From positions 992,001 to 1,056,000 of the forward strand of contig CAWHVF010000005.1 of NCBI GenBank assembly GCA_963832785.1: DNA of 64,000 nt, in the 5' to 3' direction. A program made the translations under genes and the position numbers. The notes beneath the pieces were generated by a model, which saw nothing but the letters and a program-made list of their open reading frames with translations, was not told where the DNA came from and made no database searches. Shown here piece after piece: positions 1 to 8,605 of this stretch. Source of the DNA: CAWBRT01 sp963832785. Lineage in GTDB: Bacteria > Acidobacteriota > Terriglobia > Terriglobales > Acidobacteriaceae. How positions within the stretch are numbered: the first letter of the stretch is position 1; each line of letters begins with the position of its first letter.

Positions 1-621
1 GCAGCCCAGGATTCCATCCAGCGTTCAAACGTGCGGGCGCCCTTCGCCGGTACCGTCTATTCCCTGCCGATCCGGCCGGGTGCTTACGTCAAGAGCGGCG
101 ACCTGCTGGTCGAGCTCGCCGATTTGACGCAGATGCAGGTGCGCGCCTTTGTCGATGAGCCTGACGTCGGCCATCTGCAATTGAGACAGCCGGTCAGGAT
201 TACCTGGGACGCTCTGCCGGGCCGCGTCTGGAAGGGCCATGTCACCGCGCTGCCCAGCAACATCGTCAGCCGCGGCAGCCGCATGATCGGCGAGGCGCTT
301 TGCGCCATCGACAACGAAGACAAGAAACTGCTGCCCAACGTCAACGTCACGGTTATGATCGAGACCGCCAATACCGATAACGCGCTCACCCTCCCCCGCG
401 AGGCCTTGCACGACGATGGCAACCAGCAGATCGTGTATGTGGTCCGCGACGGCCGGCTGCAGCAACGTCCCGTGCGTACGGGAGTAATAAACCTTAATCG
501 GGTTGAAATTGTTAAGGGCCTTGGGGAGAATGAGACTGTAGCCCTGGCTTCGCTGAGCCCTTCTCCGTTGTCGCCGGGTGCCAACGTCAAAATCGTGGGC
601 GATACGGCGGGAAACCAGTAA
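1..621 (+). CDS. Efflux periplasmic adaptor (HlyD/RND-type membrane fusion protein), 5' truncated
   Basis: The reading frame is open from the first base of the window, so the true start lies to the left. The visible 206 residues open with a lipoyl-like half-motif (VRAPFAGTVYSLPIRPGAYV), followed by the beta-barrel and membrane-proximal domains typical of membrane fusion proteins. Such proteins bridge an inner-membrane pump and a TolC-type channel. A TPR protein follows 35 bases downstream and a TolC homologue at 1934, which supports a tripartite export system. The pump class (ABC or RND) cannot be told from this fragment. The MacB-like permease at 3362-4555 makes an ABC type likely. Confidence 0.85.
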   Translation, partial: AAQDSIQRSNVRAPFAGTVYSLPIRPGAYVKSGDLLVELADLTQMQVRAFVDEPDVGHLQLRQPVRITWDALPGRVWKGHVTALPSNIVSRGSRMIGEALCAIDNEDKKLLPNVNVTVMIETANTDNALTLPREALHDDGNQQIVYVVRDGRLQQRPVRTGVINLNRVEIVKGLGENETVALASLSPSPLSPGANVKIVGDTAGNQ

Positions 622-655
622 GTGGTGGGGAGTCCTTATTAATTTGTTCGCTATT

Positions 656-1663
656 ATGAGCAATCTTCGGTACCTGGTGCCGTGTTCCGGCAGGCGCCGC
701 GGAGGAGCGTGGTGGAGGCGGCGCGCCGCCCTGATGCTCTGCTGCCTGCTGCTTCTGTTGGCCAGCGGCTCGGCAGCCGAGATGCTGTCGCTGGGCCGGC
801 CAGACGAGGCAATCCACCGCCTGAATCAGACCATCCGTACCGACCCCAACAATGCCGAGGCGTACTCGTCCCTCTGCCGTGTCTATTTCCTGATGAATAA
901 CTGGGAGCAGGCCATCAGCAACGGCGAGCGCGCGGTGCAACTGAATCCCCGGGTCGCCTCCTATCACCTGTGGCTGGGACGCGCCTACGGCCGCAAAGCC
1001 GAGCAGGTGAATGTGGTTACGGCTTTCATTCTGGCGCGCAAGGTCGCCCGGGAGTTCGAGCGCGCTTACCAGCTCGACCCCGGCAACTGGCCGATTCGCC
1101 GCGACCTGGCGGAGTTCTATACGCTGGCGCCCGCCTTGGTCGGAGGAGGCGAGTACAAGGCCGTGCAACTGGCCGACAGCGCCCAGAATACAGATCCGGC
1201 GGCGGCCAGCTTGATCCGCGCCATGATCGCCTCCAAGCGGAAAGACTGGAAGGAAGCCGAGCGCCAGCTAAAGGCGGCGGTGGACAGCAGCGGCGGCGCC
1301 GCCGGCCCCTGGCTTGAGCTGGCGCGCCTTTACCGTGATGGCCAACGCTGGCCGGAATTTTCCCAGGCGGTCAATGACGCCTTGAATTCGCCCAAGCGCT
1401 CTCCCGAGGACCTGTTCGATGCCGGCGAGCTGCTCGTCAGTGCCGGCAGGATGCTGGAGCAGGCCTGCCAGGCGTTGCGCGCTTACCTGGGCGGCAACAG
1501 CACGAACGAGTATGACACCCATTTCCGCGCCCATTACCTGCTGGGTCAGGCGCTGGAGAAGATGGGCGACCGCAAGGAAGCCATCAGCGAATATCAGTCC
1601 GCACTTGCCCTGGCCAGCAATTACCGCCCGGCGCAAGATGCCCTGCGCCGGCTGGGCGCATGA
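656..1663 (+). CDS. TPR-repeat protein with N-terminal signal/anchor
   Basis: I place the start at the ATG at 656 because it gives a basic stretch followed by a hydrophobic segment (residues about 20-40, LMLCCLLLLLASGSA), a signal peptide or anchor. Upstream in-frame codons overlap the adaptor gene. The remaining ~300 residues are alpha-helical tetratricopeptide repeats, for example 'RPDEAIHRLNQTIRTDPNNA' and 'DRKEAISEYQSALALASNYR'. TPR arrays are protein-binding scaffolds. No catalytic domain is visible. Lying between an efflux adaptor and a TolC homologue, it is probably co-transcribed with them, but its role is unknown. Confidence 0.75.
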   Translation: MSNLRYLVPCSGRRRGGAWWRRRAALMLCCLLLLLASGSAAEMLSLGRPDEAIHRLNQTIRTDPNNAEAYSSLCRVYFLMNNWEQAISNGERAVQLNPRVASYHLWLGRAYGRKAEQVNVVTAFILARKVAREFERAYQLDPGNWPIRRDLAEFYTLAPALVGGGEYKAVQLADSAQNTDPAAASLIRAMIASKRKDWKEAERQLKAAVDSSGGAAGPWLELARLYRDGQRWPEFSQAVNDALNSPKRSPEDLFDAGELLVSAGRMLEQACQALRAYLGGNSTNEYDTHFRAHYLLGQALEKMGDRKEAISEYQSALALASNYRPAQDALRRLGA

Positions 1664-1798
1664 GCGCCTGCTCCCACGAACTCTCATCTGGCATCGACGA
1701 AGGCTGGCCGCACACTCAGAGCAGCCGGGCGGGCCGGGCCGGCATTACCAGCCCGATGTACGACCCCATTACTTCACCTAAGAACGAGCGGCCCGAGT

Positions 1799-1807
1799 TG
1801 CTATACT
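1799..1807 (+). promoter_or_regulatory. Candidate extended -10 promoter for the TolC-type gene
   Basis: TGCTATACT fits an extended -10 element (TGn followed by TATACT). It lies about 125 bases upstream of the ATG at 1934 in a gene-free stretch. No convincing -35 hexamer is present, which is tolerated with an extended -10. Confidence 0.35.
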
Positions 1808-1933
1808 CGGATTTCCGGTTGTTCACTGCACAGCGCGCCAAAGACGGTCGCGAATGGGATTTCCAAAAAGGGCGTGCGTAGCTGGGTTTTATTCCCACTT
1901 CCCCGATGCGCCGGCAAGGGGAGAGGAAGCGAG

Positions 1934-3253
1934 ATGATGAACGGTTGGCGCCTGAGGAAATTCTGGCGTGCGATAGCCACGCTGGCGGGGATATCGGCCC
2001 TGGCCGCGTCTTGCCCGGCTGAGCCGGTTCCGTTTGCTCAAGCCATCGAACTGGCGCTGAAACGCGGCGGCATCATCGCCATCTCGGTTGCCAACCGGCA
2101 GAAGGCGTACGAGGCTTACCAGCAGGCCCGCGCCGCTTATCTGCCCACCATCGTCTTCGGCTCGGGGCTGGGCTATACCAACGGCATTCCTCCCTCGCTT
2201 GAAGGCAGCGCGCCCTCGATCTTCAACGTCGTCTCCCAGCAGAGCCTGCTGAACTTCGCGCAGCAAGACCTGATCCGCGCCGCCCGGAACGAGTGGAAGT
2301 CCACCGGCCTAGATATGGCCGACAAGCGCAGCGCGGTGATTCTGGACGCAGCCAACACGTATCTGGAGCTCGACAACGCCCTGCGCAGGCTGCAGACATT
2401 GGCGGAGGCGGCGCAAGAAGCCAAGCGCGCCGAGTTCATCACCCGCCAGCGGCTGAAAGAGGGGCTCGACAGCCAGCTGGATCTCAAGAAGGCGCAGTTG
2501 AACGTTGCCCGGGTCGAGATGCGGACAGCCACGGCCCAGACGGCCGCCGACGTCGCCCGGCAGCATCTGTCGGCGCTCACCGGCTTGCCGGCCGAGAGCA
2601 TCGAAACCGTCAGCAGTTCCATCCCTTCCACTCCCGCCATCGAGCAGCAGCAGAACCTGGCCGCCCAGGCGGCGCAAAACAACCCCGCCGTGCGCCTGGC
2701 TGAACAAAAAGTGGTGACGGCCGAATGGCGCGCCCGCGCCGAGCACCGCGCGCTCTATCCTTCCATCGATTTCGCCACCCAGTACCAGCGCTTGAGCAAC
2801 ACCATCAACAACTACCAGCAGTTCTATAAGAACTTTCAGCCCAACAGCTTTGCGGTAGGGCTCTCCATACGTTTTCCGATCAGCGATTTCGCCCAGCATG
2901 CCCGCGCCAATGCCGCCGCCGCCGAACTGCTGCGGGCGCGCAAGGAAGCCCAAGGCGTGCGCAGCCAGATCGAGGAAAACACTTTGAAGCTGCAGCGTAA
3001 CCTGCGCCAACTGGCCGCCGCCAGCAACGTGGCCAAGCTCGAATACGAGGTGGCGCAGGCCGGCATCGAGGCCGTCAACGCCAAGCTGGCCAGCGGAGAA
3101 GCCAATGCTCGCGACCAGGAAAACGCGCGCCTCGACACCAGCACCAGTTACTCCAGCTATCTGGATTCTCAACTGGCGCTGTCACGAGCTACTCTGGAGC
3201 TGATGCGGCAAACCGGCGAGTTGGACGGCTGGGCGCTGCCGGCAAAACCGTGA
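1934..3253 (+). CDS. TolC-family outer membrane efflux channel
   Basis: This 439-residue protein has the two-fold repeated OEP architecture of TolC-like channels: an N-terminal signal peptide (GISALAASCPAEP), long coiled helices rich in A/Q/R/E, and two beta strand pairs. 'PFAQAIELALKRGG' after the signal peptide is the usual first OEP helix. The ATG at 1934 is preferred over 1874 because GAGAGGAAG lies just upstream and the signal peptide begins there. It would supply the outer-membrane duct for the adaptor encoded at the left edge. The substrate is unknown. Confidence 0.88.
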   Translation: MMNGWRLRKFWRAIATLAGISALAASCPAEPVPFAQAIELALKRGGIIAISVANRQKAYEAYQQARAAYLPTIVFGSGLGYTNGIPPSLEGSAPSIFNVVSQQSLLNFAQQDLIRAARNEWKSTGLDMADKRSAVILDAANTYLELDNALRRLQTLAEAAQEAKRAEFITRQRLKEGLDSQLDLKKAQLNVARVEMRTATAQTAADVARQHLSALTGLPAESIETVSSSIPSTPAIEQQQNLAAQAAQNNPAVRLAEQKVVTAEWRARAEHRALYPSIDFATQYQRLSNTINNYQQFYKNFQPNSFAVGLSIRFPISDFAQHARANAAAAELLRARKEAQGVRSQIEENTLKLQRNLRQLAAASNVAKLEYEVAQAGIEAVNAKLASGEANARDQENARLDTSTSYSSYLDSQLALSRATLELMRQTGELDGWALPAKP

Positions 3254-3300
3254 AGCAGTTTCAAAGTTTCAGGGTTTCAAGGCTTCAAAGTGCAACCAGG
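3254..3300. repeat. Low-complexity TTTCAAAGTTTC-type repeat
   Basis: The spacer between the convergent TolC and permease genes carries tandem variants of TTTCAAAG/GTTTCAGGG. Similar tracts occur near 36955-37052, 38230-38345 and 62003-62070. Confidence 0.5.
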
Positions 3301-3361
3301 CGCGCCGCTGCTCGCCGCCCAGCCAAGGGCGACTGGGCCTACGCCGCAAAGATGAAATGAT

Positions 3362-4555
3362 TCATTCGAAATGCAGCGCTTCGGTCGGCTGCAGGCGCGA
3401 GGCCCGGCTGGCGGGCAGATATCCAAAGAGCACCCCAATGGCGCAGGAAACTACGAAGGAAATGATGATGGATGCCACCGAGATGGGAATGTGTATGTTG
3501 TACTCGGCGGGCAGCAGCGGTTCGAGAACGATCTTGACGCTGATGGCCAGCAGAATGCCAATCAGCGCGCCAATACCGCTGATAAGGAAGGCTTCGATCA
3601 GGAACTGGTAAAGGATTTCGCTGCGTCTGGCGCCCACCGCCTTCCGCAGCCCTATCTCCTTGGTGCGCTCGGTGACCGTGACCAGCATGATGTTCATGAT
3701 CCCCACGCCGCTGATAACCAGGGCGATGGAGCCGACCATCAAAAGCACTGCCGTCAGCGCGGTGGAGATCTTGCGGGCCGCGTCCAGAATCGAAGCCAGG
3801 TTCTGAACCGTGTAGCTGACCCCCGCCCGGTGCCGGGAGTGCAGCAAGGCGCGCACCTCTTCGGTCACCAGCGGCACAGTCTGGGGAGAATCGGCCTGCG
3901 CGTAGAGCGTGCGGAAGTAGTTGGCTCCCTGGTAATACCTGGCCAACTGGAATGGAATCAGCGCGGATTCCGGGGTGATTTCCGATTGCCCGAAGGTAGG
4001 CACGCGCTCGCGGAAGACCCCGATCACCGTGAACTGCAGTTCACCCGCGCGGATCGTCTTGCCGATCATGTCTTCGTGGAAGCGCCGGGCCAACTCCTGG
4101 GTGATTACGCAGGCTTTGGAGGCGGTTTGCAGGTCCAAGTCGTCGAAGTACCGCCCGCGCAGGATCAGGAGGTTGCGGATCTTTTGAAAGCCGTCCGTCA
4201 CCCCGATCAGGGAAACCGGGCGCTCTTTGCCGTCGATCACCACCCTGTAGCTGTTGATGTCGTGGGTTCCGGCGGCCTCGGCCACGTGGGGAAGCTCGCG
4301 CACGGCGCTCAGGTCGCCGGGGCTGATCTCGTCCGCCACGGTGTGCGTACTCTGGCCCCCCAGGTAGGCATAGATCAGGTTCGAGCCCACGCCTTCGATC
4401 TGGGAGATGACGTAATTGCGGCCAATCAGCGAGATGGTTACCACCAGCACGATGCAGGCGCTGCCGATGACGACCCCGAGCATCGTCAAGGCGGCCTTTA
4501 CCTTGTTGGCACGCAAGGCATCGATGGCAACTCCCCAGGTTTCGCCGCTAATCAT
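3362..4555 (-). CDS. MacB/FtsX-type ABC transporter permease
   Basis: This 397-residue permease has the MacB layout: an N-terminal transmembrane helix (about residues 20-42, GVVIGSACIVLVVTISLIG), a large periplasmic MacB_PCD domain, then three C-terminal FtsX helices. The motif TERTKEIGLRKAVGARR between the C-terminal helices is characteristic. The ATG at 4555 (MISGETWGVAIDALR) matches how the family begins; further in-frame codons upstream look non-coding. No ATPase is fused and none is in the window, so the ATP-binding subunit must be encoded elsewhere, perhaps left of the window beside the adaptor. It converges on the tolC-like gene. Confidence 0.88.
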   Translation of the reverse strand: MISGETWGVAIDALRANKVKAALTMLGVVIGSACIVLVVTISLIGRNYVISQIEGVGSNLIYAYLGGQSTHTVADEISPGDLSAVRELPHVAEAAGTHDINSYRVVIDGKERPVSLIGVTDGFQKIRNLLILRGRYFDDLDLQTASKACVITQELARRFHEDMIGKTIRAGELQFTVIGVFRERVPTFGQSEITPESALIPFQLARYYQGANYFRTLYAQADSPQTVPLVTEEVRALLHSRHRAGVSYTVQNLASILDAARKISTALTAVLLMVGSIALVISGVGIMNIMLVTVTERTKEIGLRKAVGARRSEILYQFLIEAFLISGIGALIGILLAISVKIVLEPLLPAEYNIHIPISVASIIISFVVSCAIGVLFGYLPASRASRLQPTEALHFE

Positions 4556-4720
4556 TGTCGTAGAGGCCTTAACCAAAATATAGCAGACCGCCTGGCTGGG
4601 CCCGGTAACGGCCGTGATTGCCGTTGCCGGGGTGTTTGGCCAGGTTTCGGCTGCTCCGCTCAGGTCATGGAATGAGCCGTCCGCCGCTAATTCCACCCCT
4701 TCCGCTTCTATTTCAATGGT

Positions 4721-4746
4721 TTGACTAATGGGCTGGATGTTACTAT
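4721..4746 (+). promoter_or_regulatory. Candidate promoter for hpnJ
   Basis: TTGACT (4721-4726) and an extended -10-like TGtTACTAT (4738-4746) lie just before the hpnJ ATG at 4762. The 14-base spacer is short, so this is tentative. Confidence 0.3.
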
Positions 4747-4761
4747 GAGGCGATAAGTGCC

Positions 4762-6285
4762 ATGCCACTAAAGACGCTGTTTCTTAACCCTCCCTCGTTC
4801 GAGAATTTTGACGCCGGTGCCGGCTCGCGCTGGCCCGCCACCCGTGAAATCGAGTCCTACTGGTACCCGGTATGGCTGGCCTATCCGGCCGGGATGATTG
4901 AGGGTTCGCGCCTGCTGGATTCGGCGCCTCACCACATCAGTAGTGAGGAAACCATCAACATCGCCAAGGACTACGAATTCCTGGTGTTGTTCACCTCCAC
5001 GCCGGGATTCGAGGGCGATTGCAAGCTGGCCCTGAAGATGAAACAGGTCAACCCGAAGCTGACCATCGCCTTCGTGGGCCCGCACGTGAGCACCTTGCCG
5101 GAAGAATCGCTGCGCCACTGCCCGGCCATAGACTTCGTGATGCGGCGGGAGTTTGATTTTTCCAGCGTCGAGTTCGCCAATGGCAAGCCGGTGAAGGAGA
5201 TGCTCGGCGTCTCCTACCGCCAGAACGGTTCGGTGATTCATAACCCCGACCGCCCGGTGCTGGCCGACCTGGACGCGTTACCGAACGTTACCGATGTCTA
5301 CAAGCGCGACCTGGACGTAACCCGCTACAACGTTCCCTTCCTGCTCCATCCGTTCGTCTCGCTCTACACCACCCGCGGATGCCCGGCGCAATGCACCTTC
5401 TGCCTATGGCCGCAGACGCTGAGCGGACATCCCTGGCGCAAGCGCTCTGCCGCCAAGGTGGCCGCGGAAATGGCACAGGCCAGAAAGTATTGGCCCGAGG
5501 TCAAGGAGTTTTTCTTCGACGATGACACCTTCAACATCCAGAAGGCGCGCACCCTGGAGCTGTGCGCGAAGCTGAAGCCGCTGGGCATAACCTGGTCCTG
5601 CACCTCGCGCGTCACCACCGACTTTGAAACCTTGCGGGCCATGAAAGAGTCGGGCTGCCGGCTGCTCATCGTCGGCTACGAATCCGGCGATCCGCAGATC
5701 CTGAAGAACATCAAGAAAGGCGCCACCGTGGAGCGGGCGCGCCAGTTCACCAAGGATTGCAAGAAGCTGGGCTTGGCCATCCACGGCGATTTCATCCTCG
5801 GCCTGCCGGGCGAAAGCAAGCAGACCATCCGCAGCACCATCAACTTTGCCAAGGAACTGAACCTGGACACCATTCAGGTCTCGGTGGCGCACGCCTATCC
5901 TGGCACCGAGCTTTACGAGTACGCGCAGAAGAACGGTTTCATCACCAACCAGCAGCAGATGGTCGATGCCGGCGGACACCAGTTGGCCCACATCTCCTAT
6001 CCGGGTCTTTCCGCCGATGAAGTGCTGGAGGCGGTGCACCGCTTCTACGACGAGTACTACTTCCGCCCCAAGGTCTGGGTGCCGATTGTCTTCAAGGCGC
6101 TTTGGAAAAGCGAAGAGCGCCGGCGGCTCTACAAGGAAGCACGGGACTTCCTGCGCGTTCGCGCCGCCCGCTACGAGGCGGTCAAGCAGGCCCGCAGCCA
6201 GCAAGCGGCTTCCGTGGAGAGCGGAGCGACGCAGCCGAAGCAGCAGCAAGAGCCGGCAACTCCGGCTGAAACCGCCGAAGCTTGA
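4762..6285 (+). CDS. hpnJ: HpnJ, B12-binding-type radical SAM protein of hopanoid biosynthesis
   Basis: This 507-residue protein opens with the cobalamin-binding-like half (KTLFLNPPSFENFD) and then a radical SAM core. The cluster ligands C207, C211 and C214 sit in CPAQCTFC. The N-terminal run ending in YWYPVWLAYPAGM is typical of HpnJ. In characterised systems HpnJ acts after HpnI and HpnK and converts the amino-sugar headgroup of bacteriohopanetetrol to the cyclitol ether. Neither hpnI nor hpnK is in the window. The C-terminus is Q/A/E-rich and probably disordered. Two small membrane proteins follow on the same strand, and the core hopanoid genes lie 4.5 kb away on the other strand. Confidence 0.92.
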   Translation: MPLKTLFLNPPSFENFDAGAGSRWPATREIESYWYPVWLAYPAGMIEGSRLLDSAPHHISSEETINIAKDYEFLVLFTSTPGFEGDCKLALKMKQVNPKLTIAFVGPHVSTLPEESLRHCPAIDFVMRREFDFSSVEFANGKPVKEMLGVSYRQNGSVIHNPDRPVLADLDALPNVTDVYKRDLDVTRYNVPFLLHPFVSLYTTRGCPAQCTFCLWPQTLSGHPWRKRSAAKVAAEMAQARKYWPEVKEFFFDDDTFNIQKARTLELCAKLKPLGITWSCTSRVTTDFETLRAMKESGCRLLIVGYESGDPQILKNIKKGATVERARQFTKDCKKLGLAIHGDFILGLPGESKQTIRSTINFAKELNLDTIQVSVAHAYPGTELYEYAQKNGFITNQQQMVDAGGHQLAHISYPGLSADEVLEAVHRFYDEYYFRPKVWVPIVFKALWKSEERRRLYKEARDFLRVRAARYEAVKQARSQQAASVESGATQPKQQQEPATPAETAEA

Positions 6286-6424
6286 GCCCAAGGCAACCGG
6301 AAGCGCGCTGAATCTTCTAAATCCTGTAAGAGTTCTCACCGGAGCTGCTGGTTCGGCCTGGAAGCGGCATCCAGAGCCGATTCGGCTACAATGGAGTTCA
6401 GGGCATCAAGTTGAGAGGACAGCT

Positions 6425-6877
6425 GTGAATTCCCGCAAGTACCTGGTGCTGCTGTGTGTAGTGCTGTTCAGTTCGACGGGCGATGTCATGCTGTCGCACG
6501 GCATGAAGCAGGTGGGCGCTGTGTACCTCAGCCGCCTCGGGGATATTCTCTGGGCGCTGGCGAACCCCTGGGTGTTACTGGGTATCTGCTTTCTTCTCAT
6601 CTTTTTCGCCGCCTACCTGACGGCGCTCTCCTGGGCTGATCTGACCTTTGTGCTGCCGGCTACGGCCATCAGCTACGTGGTAATGGCATTTCTGGCGCGC
6701 ACCTTACTGCACGAGCAGATCAGTGTTCAGCGCTGGGCCGGCATTATGCTGGTCGTCGCCGGAGTTGGCTTCGTGGCAGGCGGGCCTTCGCATACCGAAC
6801 ATGCCGCGCGGGCAGAGGTGGCGGCCCACCATCCCGGCCCGGGAACCAAACCCGAGCTGGCGGAGATGCGCAAGTGA
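6425..6877 (+). CDS. SMR/EamA-type small multidrug-transporter-like protein, subunit 1
   Basis: This 150-residue protein has four predicted membrane helices (roughly residues 7-24, 40-65, 72-92 and 100-118) and a short His/Pro/Ala-rich tail. The GTG start at 6425 is chosen because GAGAGGA precedes it by a few bases; the longer open frame to the left is a shadow of hpnJ. Helix 1 carries an acidic residue (D20, in STGDVMLSHGMKQVG) where SMR proteins have their coupling glutamate. It overlaps the next gene by four bases (GTGA), suggesting a heterodimeric pair like ArnE/ArnF. I infer a link to hopanoid headgroup export; the substrate is unknown. Confidence 0.8.
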   Translation: MNSRKYLVLLCVVLFSSTGDVMLSHGMKQVGAVYLSRLGDILWALANPWVLLGICFLLIFFAAYLTALSWADLTFVLPATAISYVVMAFLARTLLHEQISVQRWAGIMLVVAGVGFVAGGPSHTEHAARAEVAAHHPGPGTKPELAEMRK

Positions 6878-7254
6878 AGACGCTGTATACATGGTCGGCC
6901 ATTGCCATGGTGGTCAGCGCCTCGACCGCCGGCGACGTTCTGCTGGCCCGCGCCATGCGCCACATCGGCGACCTGGGCGCACTGCGCCGGGAAAAGGGCA
7001 TCGTTACGGCCGCCGCCAGGGTTTTAAGCAGCGGGCGTTTCCTGCTGGCTTTGATGTTCATGGCTTTGGCGTTTTTCAGCCTGCTGGTCGGACTCTCGTG
7101 GGCGGATGTCAGCCTGGTCGCGCCGGCCGCGGCTTCCCTGACGTTTGTCACCAACGCGGTGGCAGCGCGCATCTTCCTTAAGGAGAATGTTGACCGCCGG
7201 CGCTGGTTCGCGGCCCTGTTCGTCGCCGCCGGAGTGCTGCTGATAGCGCATTAG
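6874..7254 (+). CDS. SMR/EamA-type small membrane protein, subunit 2
   Basis: This 126-residue, four-helix protein starts at a GTG that overlaps the stop of its partner (GTGA), so the two are probably translationally coupled. Helix 1 again contains a buried acid (D21, in STAGDVLLARAMRHIGD). The fourth helix ends directly at the C-terminus, as in SMR/ArnF-like proteins. Both partners share the pattern TxxDVxLxxxMxxxG, so they are diverged paralogues. Paired SMR genes form antiparallel heterodimers in known systems (EbrAB, ArnEF). Position directly behind hpnJ suggests flipping of an amphipathic lipid, but that is inference. Confidence 0.8.
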   Translation: MKTLYTWSAIAMVVSASTAGDVLLARAMRHIGDLGALRREKGIVTAAARVLSSGRFLLALMFMALAFFSLLVGLSWADVSLVAPAAASLTFVTNAVAARIFLKENVDRRRWFAALFVAAGVLLIAH

Positions 7255-7355
7255 CACAGGCCACGGCTCGGTGGCACAAACCCATCTTCCAGCGGCTTGG
7301 TTCCCATCAGCATCTCACGTAATTGAAATACCGTTTTCTTCCAGGAGCAAGTTAG

Positions 7356-8321
7356 GTGAAGATAGCAAACAACGTCACCGAGTTGATCGGGCGCACCCCA
7401 CTGGTTCGTCTGAACCGCGTCACCGCCGGCGCAAACGCGACGGTGGTTGCCAAGCTGGAAAGCCACAACCCCCTGGCAAGCGTGAAGGACCGCATCGGCG
7501 TCAGCATGATCGCCGAGGCCGAGCGCCAGGGAAAGATCACCCCCGGCAAGAGCGTGCTGGTCGAGCCCACCAGCGGCAACACTGGCATCGGCCTGGCTTT
7601 CGTGGCGGCGGTCAAAGGCTATCGGCTGATCATCACCATGCCTGAGACCATGAGCCTGGAACGGCGGGTTCTGCTGCGCGCCTTCGGCGCCGAACTGATC
7701 CTTACCCCGGGCGCCGCCGGCATGAAAGGCGCCATCGCTAAGGCGGAGGAGATCGTGCGGACCACTCCCAACGCCTTCATGCCGCAGCAGTTTGCCAATC
7801 CGGCCAATCCCAAGATCCACCGCGAAACCACCGGCCCCGAAATCTGGGAAGACACCGATGGGCAGGCCGACATTCTCGTCTCCGGCGTCGGCACCGGCGG
7901 AACGCTGACCGGGGTGAGCGAATTCATCAAGCCGAAGAAGCCTGGCTTCAAAACCATCGCGGTCGAACCGGCCGACAGCCCGGTGCTCTCCGGCGGCAAG
8001 CCCGGCCCGCACAAAATCCAGGGCCTGGGCGCGGGATTCATTCCCGAGATTCTCAATACCAGCATGATCGACGAGGTCATACAGGTGACCAACGACGAGG
8101 CCATCGCCATGGCGCGACGGCTGCCCCGCGAAGAGGGGCTGCTGGTGGGCATCTCCTCGGGCGCGGCCGTGCACGCCGCCCTGCAGGTGGCCCGGCGTCC
8201 GGAAAACGCGGGCAAGCTGATTGTGGTGATCATCCCCAGCTTCGGCGAGCGCTACCTAAGCACCGTCCTCTTCCAGAACCTGATGGACGAGGCGCGGGAG
8301 AGCAAGGCGGTGCCGGTGTAG
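7356..8321 (+). CDS. cysK: Cysteine synthase A (O-acetylserine sulfhydrylase)
   Basis: This 321-residue fold-type II PLP enzyme makes cysteine from O-acetylserine and sulfide in the cytoplasm. The PLP lysine is K44 in the SVKDR motif. The substrate loop TSGNTGIG and the glycine-rich phosphate-binding segment SGVGTGGTLTG are intact. Length is normal. The GTG at 7356 is supported by AGGAG about 10 bases upstream. It is about 100 bases after the SMR pair and may be read through from it, though a functional link to hopanoids is not evident. A strong palindrome follows the stop. Confidence 0.95.
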   Translation: MKIANNVTELIGRTPLVRLNRVTAGANATVVAKLESHNPLASVKDRIGVSMIAEAERQGKITPGKSVLVEPTSGNTGIGLAFVAAVKGYRLIITMPETMSLERRVLLRAFGAELILTPGAAGMKGAIAKAEEIVRTTPNAFMPQQFANPANPKIHRETTGPEIWEDTDGQADILVSGVGTGGTLTGVSEFIKPKKPGFKTIAVEPADSPVLSGGKPGPHKIQGLGAGFIPEILNTSMIDEVIQVTNDEAIAMARRLPREEGLLVGISSGAAVHAALQVARRPENAGKLIVVIIPSFGERYLSTVLFQNLMDEARESKAVPV

Positions 8322-8350
8322 AGGGGGACGAGCATGATCTGGGTTGGTGC

Positions 8351-8393
8351 CCCATATCTGCGCCGCTGTTCAGGCGCAGATGTGGGTCTTTTC
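8351..8393 (+). terminator. Palindromic repeat acting as likely terminator of cysK
   Basis: A stem CATATCTGCGCC/GGCGCAGATGTG (8353-8364 with 8373-8384, one G-T pair), extendable by CC/GG, is followed by TCTTTT. It is also a member of the CACATCTGCC...GGCAGATGTG repeat family found at many intergenic sites in the window. Confidence 0.55.
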
Positions 8394-8427
8394 ATTGCTA
8401 GAGCAAATTTATAGTTGCTGTACCCAG

Positions 8428-8563
8428 GTGGAAGCACCGGGCTTTAGCCCGGTGAATAGGCCCACCTAAATTTAAGGGGCTTCAGCCCCTGCGGTCCAAC
8501 ACCGCGGCTAAAGCCGGTTCCTTTCCGACTGCGGTTCGCCGGGCTAAAGCCCGGCGCTTCCAC
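8428..8563. repeat. Compound palindromic element with GGGCTTTAGCCC cores
   Basis: The ends GTGGAAGC and GCTTCCAC are inverted copies. Each is joined to an inner palindrome (CCGGGCTTTAGCCCGG on the left, CCGGGCTAAAGCCCGG on the right), giving terminal inverted repeats of about 25 bases with one mismatch. Two further related hairpins (GGGGCTTCAGCCCC and CGGCTAAAGCCG) lie inside. A related copy is at 56462-56545. No protein is encoded. Confidence 0.7.
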
Positions 8564-8605
8564 GGTTAGTGAGTACATCAACTCTGGAACCGCTTTAAGT
8601 TAATT

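Noticed and set aside
1660..1881. 73-codon ORF overlapping the TPR gene stop (ATGA)
   Set aside because: No domain, no ribosome-binding site of its own beyond the overlap, and the region contains the tolC promoter.
3371..4675. A 434-codon + strand frame across the MacB-type permease
   Set aside because: Antisense to a permease with clear membrane helices and FtsX motif; no domain in the translation.
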